Assembly: GCA_019690055.1 (NCBI GenBank)
Contig: JADGGF010000198.1
Span: 1 to 7,835, forward strand
Length of the DNA stretch: 7,835 bases
Source of the DNA: Micromonosporaceae bacterium
Lineage (GTDB): Bacteria; Actinomycetota; Actinomycetes; Mycobacteriales; Micromonosporaceae
Direction of reading: 5' to 3'
The notes under the pieces are model-generated. The model did no database searches and had not been told where the DNA came from. It saw only the letters and a list, made by a program, of their open reading frames with translations. This document shows, piece by piece, positions 1-7,835 of the stretch. Numbering within the stretch: position 1 is the stretch's first letter; every line of letters begins with the position of its first letter. The translations under genes were made by a program, and so were the position numbers.

Positions 1-42
1 GGCAGGTGGAACCGTTACCGGCGGCTCGCTACCGGTCAGGAC

Positions 43-71
43 TTGACGCCGGCCTTACGGACAGGCACGCT
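43..71 (+). promoter_or_regulatory. Weak candidate upstream promoter of rpoB
   Basis: A TTGACG hexamer at 43-48 matches the -35 consensus of actinobacterial primary sigma factors (HrdB/SigA type). Seventeen bases later lies CACGCT (66-71), which keeps only the second-position A and the final T of the TAnnnT -10 pattern. The strong -35 and poor -10 make this a possible second, upstream start for rpoB transcription, but a chance match is just as plausible. Transcripts from here would pass through the 136-152 stem-loop before reaching rpoB. Confidence 0.28.
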
Positions 72-87
72 GAATCCGCACAGCGTT

Positions 88-103
88 GCGATCGCCTCGC
101 GAG
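88..103. repeat. Two abutting 8-bp palindromes
   Basis: GCGATCGC (88-95) is directly followed by CTCGCGAG (96-103); each is a perfect palindrome. They lie in the gene-free region upstream of the main rpoB promoter. In GC-rich DNA such short palindromes are common, so a protein-binding role is only a possibility. Confidence 0.35.
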
Positions 104-135
104 CGGGAAGCTGCATCGGCGCCACAGGCTGTGCC

Positions 136-152
136 GCGACTCGCCGAGTCGC
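136..152 (+). other. GC-rich stem-loop upstream of the rpoB promoter
   Basis: GCGACTC (136-142) and GAGTCGC (146-152) form a perfect 7-bp stem closed by a three-base loop, GCC. No run of T follows (the next bases are ACGAAGGC), so it is not a classical intrinsic terminator. Its position between the presumed rplL end and the rpoB promoter fits a partial terminator/attenuator or an RNA processing site, as occurs in the rplL-rpoB interval of other bacteria. The fold is read directly; the role is inferred. A smaller competing hairpin, CACA/TGTG at 123-133, lies just upstream. Confidence 0.4.
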
Positions 153-201
153 ACGAAGGCAGGAACTCTCCCCGGAGTGGCCGGCTCTGTGGTAGGGGGG
201 G

Positions 202-230
202 TTGCGTGTGGGTAGCTCCATGGCTACACT
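202..230 (+). promoter_or_regulatory. Candidate main rpoBC promoter (primary sigma factor)
   Basis: TTGCGT at 202-207 and TACACT at 225-230 are separated by 17 bp, the optimal spacing for a primary sigma factor. The -35 keeps the critical TTG and the -10 fits TAnnnT. Transcription would be expected to begin around 235-238, giving an untranslated leader of roughly 160 nt before rpoB. A run of seven G (194-200) sits just upstream of the -35 and an inverted repeat (212-227) lies across the spacer and into the -10. This is the best promoter in the window and probably drives rpoB and rpoC together. Confidence 0.6.
212..227. repeat. Inverted repeat in promoter spacer, overlapping the -10
   Basis: GTAGC (212-216) and GCTAC (223-227) are perfect inverted arms around the six-base centre TCCATG. 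The right arm covers the first three bases of the candidate -10 (TACACT, 225-230). A factor bound here would lie between or over the promoter elements, so it is a candidate operator. It could also be a coincidental 5-bp repeat; no known regulator motif is recognised. Confidence 0.3.
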
Positions 231-395
231 GCTAGTTTGCGCTGCCTTCTGACTTCATCCCTGCCTGTCCTGCCCCCGCGCTGGATGTTCAGCGGCTCTG
301 TGTAGCCGGTCATTCAGGCGGCCGTTACCGGTGGGGATGGATCAGGGTGCGCGCGCAAACCGGCCATCGGCACCAGGTCCTCGGAAGGACGCATC
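231..395 (+). promoter_or_regulatory. rpoB 5' leader (untranslated region)
   Basis: This is the stretch between the candidate -10 and the rpoB start. Its first part (about 237-277) is pyrimidine-rich, with CTGCC repeated at 242, 261 and 270, and is less G-rich than the rest of the window. The only short reading frame starting with ATG, at 285-305 (six codons), has no Shine-Dalgarno. Weak hairpins are possible (306-310 with 327-331; 346-350 with 370-374), and a better one at the ribosome binding site (377-390). No riboswitch or ribosomal-protein binding site is recognised. Confidence 0.45.
377..390 (+). promoter_or_regulatory. rpoB ribosome binding site within a small hairpin
   Basis: GGAAGGA at 383-389 is a strong Shine-Dalgarno, six bases before the TTG start at 396, and supports choosing this start. 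It is enclosed by GTCCT (377-381) and AGGAC (386-390), which form a perfect 5-bp stem with the tetraloop CGGA, so part of the Shine-Dalgarno is in the stem and part in the loop. The hairpin could modestly limit ribosome access. Confidence 0.7.
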
Positions 396-3836
<3,441 letters not shown>

Positions 3837-3864
3837 CCGCGTTTGTTGACTGCCGAGCCGCGAT

Positions 3865-3871
3865 AGAGGGA
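3865..3871 (+). promoter_or_regulatory. rpoC ribosome binding site
   Basis: AGAGGGA lies seven bases before the GTG start of rpoC in the 42-bp rpoB-rpoC gap, giving a purine-rich though imperfect Shine-Dalgarno. It fixes the GTG at 3879 as the start in preference to the in-frame GTG at 3888. No terminator or convincing promoter is seen in the gap, consistent with co-transcription and separate initiation of translation. Confidence 0.7.
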
Positions 3872-3878
3872 CTGACAA

Positions 3879-7754
<3,876 letters not shown>

Positions 7755-7778
7755 TCCGGTCGGGTTGACGACGACTGA

Positions 7779-7801
7779 GGGTCCGGGCGCGCCCCCCCCC
7801 C
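7779..7801 (+). terminator. Possible start of an rpoC terminator, sequence unreliable
   Basis: Beginning 25 bases after the rpoC stop, GGGTCCGGGCGCG is followed by a long C run; it includes the 10-bp palindrome GGGCGCGCCC (7785-7794). The two G triplets could pair with the C run to form a very GC-rich hairpin of the kind that ends actinobacterial operons. The bases from 7792 onward look corrupted, so the true right arm cannot be read, and the call is tentative. Confidence 0.3.
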
Positions 7802-7835
7802 GCCCCCACAAAAAAAAAAACAGGCCCCGCCCCCG
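7792..7835. other. Low-complexity contig end, probable sequencing artefact
   Basis: Ten C (7792-7801), then G and five C, then a run of eleven A (7810-7820), then another C-rich stretch to the last base. Such homopolymers, above all poly-A, are out of character for this GC-rich genome, whose two genes contain no comparable run. The simplest explanation is poor basecalling or a failed assembly at a hard hairpin or contig edge. It should not be interpreted biologically. Confidence 0.65.

Larger units (their letters stand above)
12..331 (+). repeat. Distant 10-bp direct repeat in the rpoB upstream region
   Basis: CCGTTACCGG occurs at 12-21 and again at 322-331; with flanks the match is 12 of 14 bases. 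One copy lies upstream of both candidate promoters and the other is in the transcribed leader. TACCGG also recurs at 30-35. The second copy can pair with CCGGT at 306-310 as a weak 5-bp stem with a 16-base loop. No function is assigned and chance is likely. Confidence 0.25.

Noticed and set aside
6..221. Small open frames on both strands in the region upstream of rpoB
   Set aside because: Arg/Gly/Ala-rich translations without a good ribosome binding site or familiar motif; they cover the candidate promoter and stem-loop, and do not resemble the end of rplL.
285..305. Six-codon leader peptide frame (MFSGSV) before rpoB
   Set aside because: No Shine-Dalgarno upstream, no run of regulatory codons and no terminator/antiterminator after it.
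3846..3874. TTGACT in the rpoB-rpoC gap as an rpoC promoter
   Set aside because: The -35-like hexamer is good, but the position 17 bp downstream reads GGACTG, and the nearest AT-containing hexamer (GATAGA, 3862-3867) is only 10 bp away. No usable -10 exists.

Overview
This window is the rpoBC transcription unit of a high-GC actinomycete: an upstream regulatory region, complete rpoB (RNA polymerase beta subunit, TTG start) and complete rpoC (beta-prime subunit, GTG start), both on the + strand. Wording of both proteins (for example beta starting MAASR, beta-prime starting MLDVNFFDEL, a charged helical insert in beta-prime, and GC-rich codon third positions throughout) is actinobacterial. As far as I can judge from memory of relatives, the protein details and the beta-prime C-terminus fit Micromonosporaceae (Micromonospora, Salinispora, Actinoplanes and kin) better than Streptomyces or Mycobacterium. 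The family assignment is inference; the phylum assignment is firm.

Layout. Bases 1-395 contain no credible gene. They hold a candidate primary sigma-factor promoter (TTGCGT, 17 bp, TACACT at 202-230), a weaker candidate further upstream (43-71), a GC-rich stem-loop (136-152), several short palindromes, and a leader of about 160 nt ending in a strong Shine-Dalgarno sequence. That Shine-Dalgarno can fold into a small hairpin. rpoB runs 396-3836. A 42-bp gap with its own Shine-Dalgarno but no convincing promoter leads into rpoC at 3879-7754. The last 81 bases hold a possible GC-rich terminator start, then run into poly-C and poly-A stretches that look like a degraded contig end.

How it works together. 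Beta and beta-prime form the two jaws and the shared active centre of RNA polymerase. The catalytic Asp triad, both beta-prime zinc sites, the bridge helix and trigger loop, and the beta active-site Lys and Glu/Asp residues are all present, so both subunits look functional. Co-transcription from the upstream promoter is the simplest reading and would keep the two subunits balanced. rplJ-rplL would be expected just upstream, but no part of them is visible here.

I found no hidden accessory system. The points most worth a second look are the Shine-Dalgarno hairpin of rpoB, the inverted repeat inside the promoter, three substitutions in the rifampicin-binding region, and the abnormal sequence at the 3' end.
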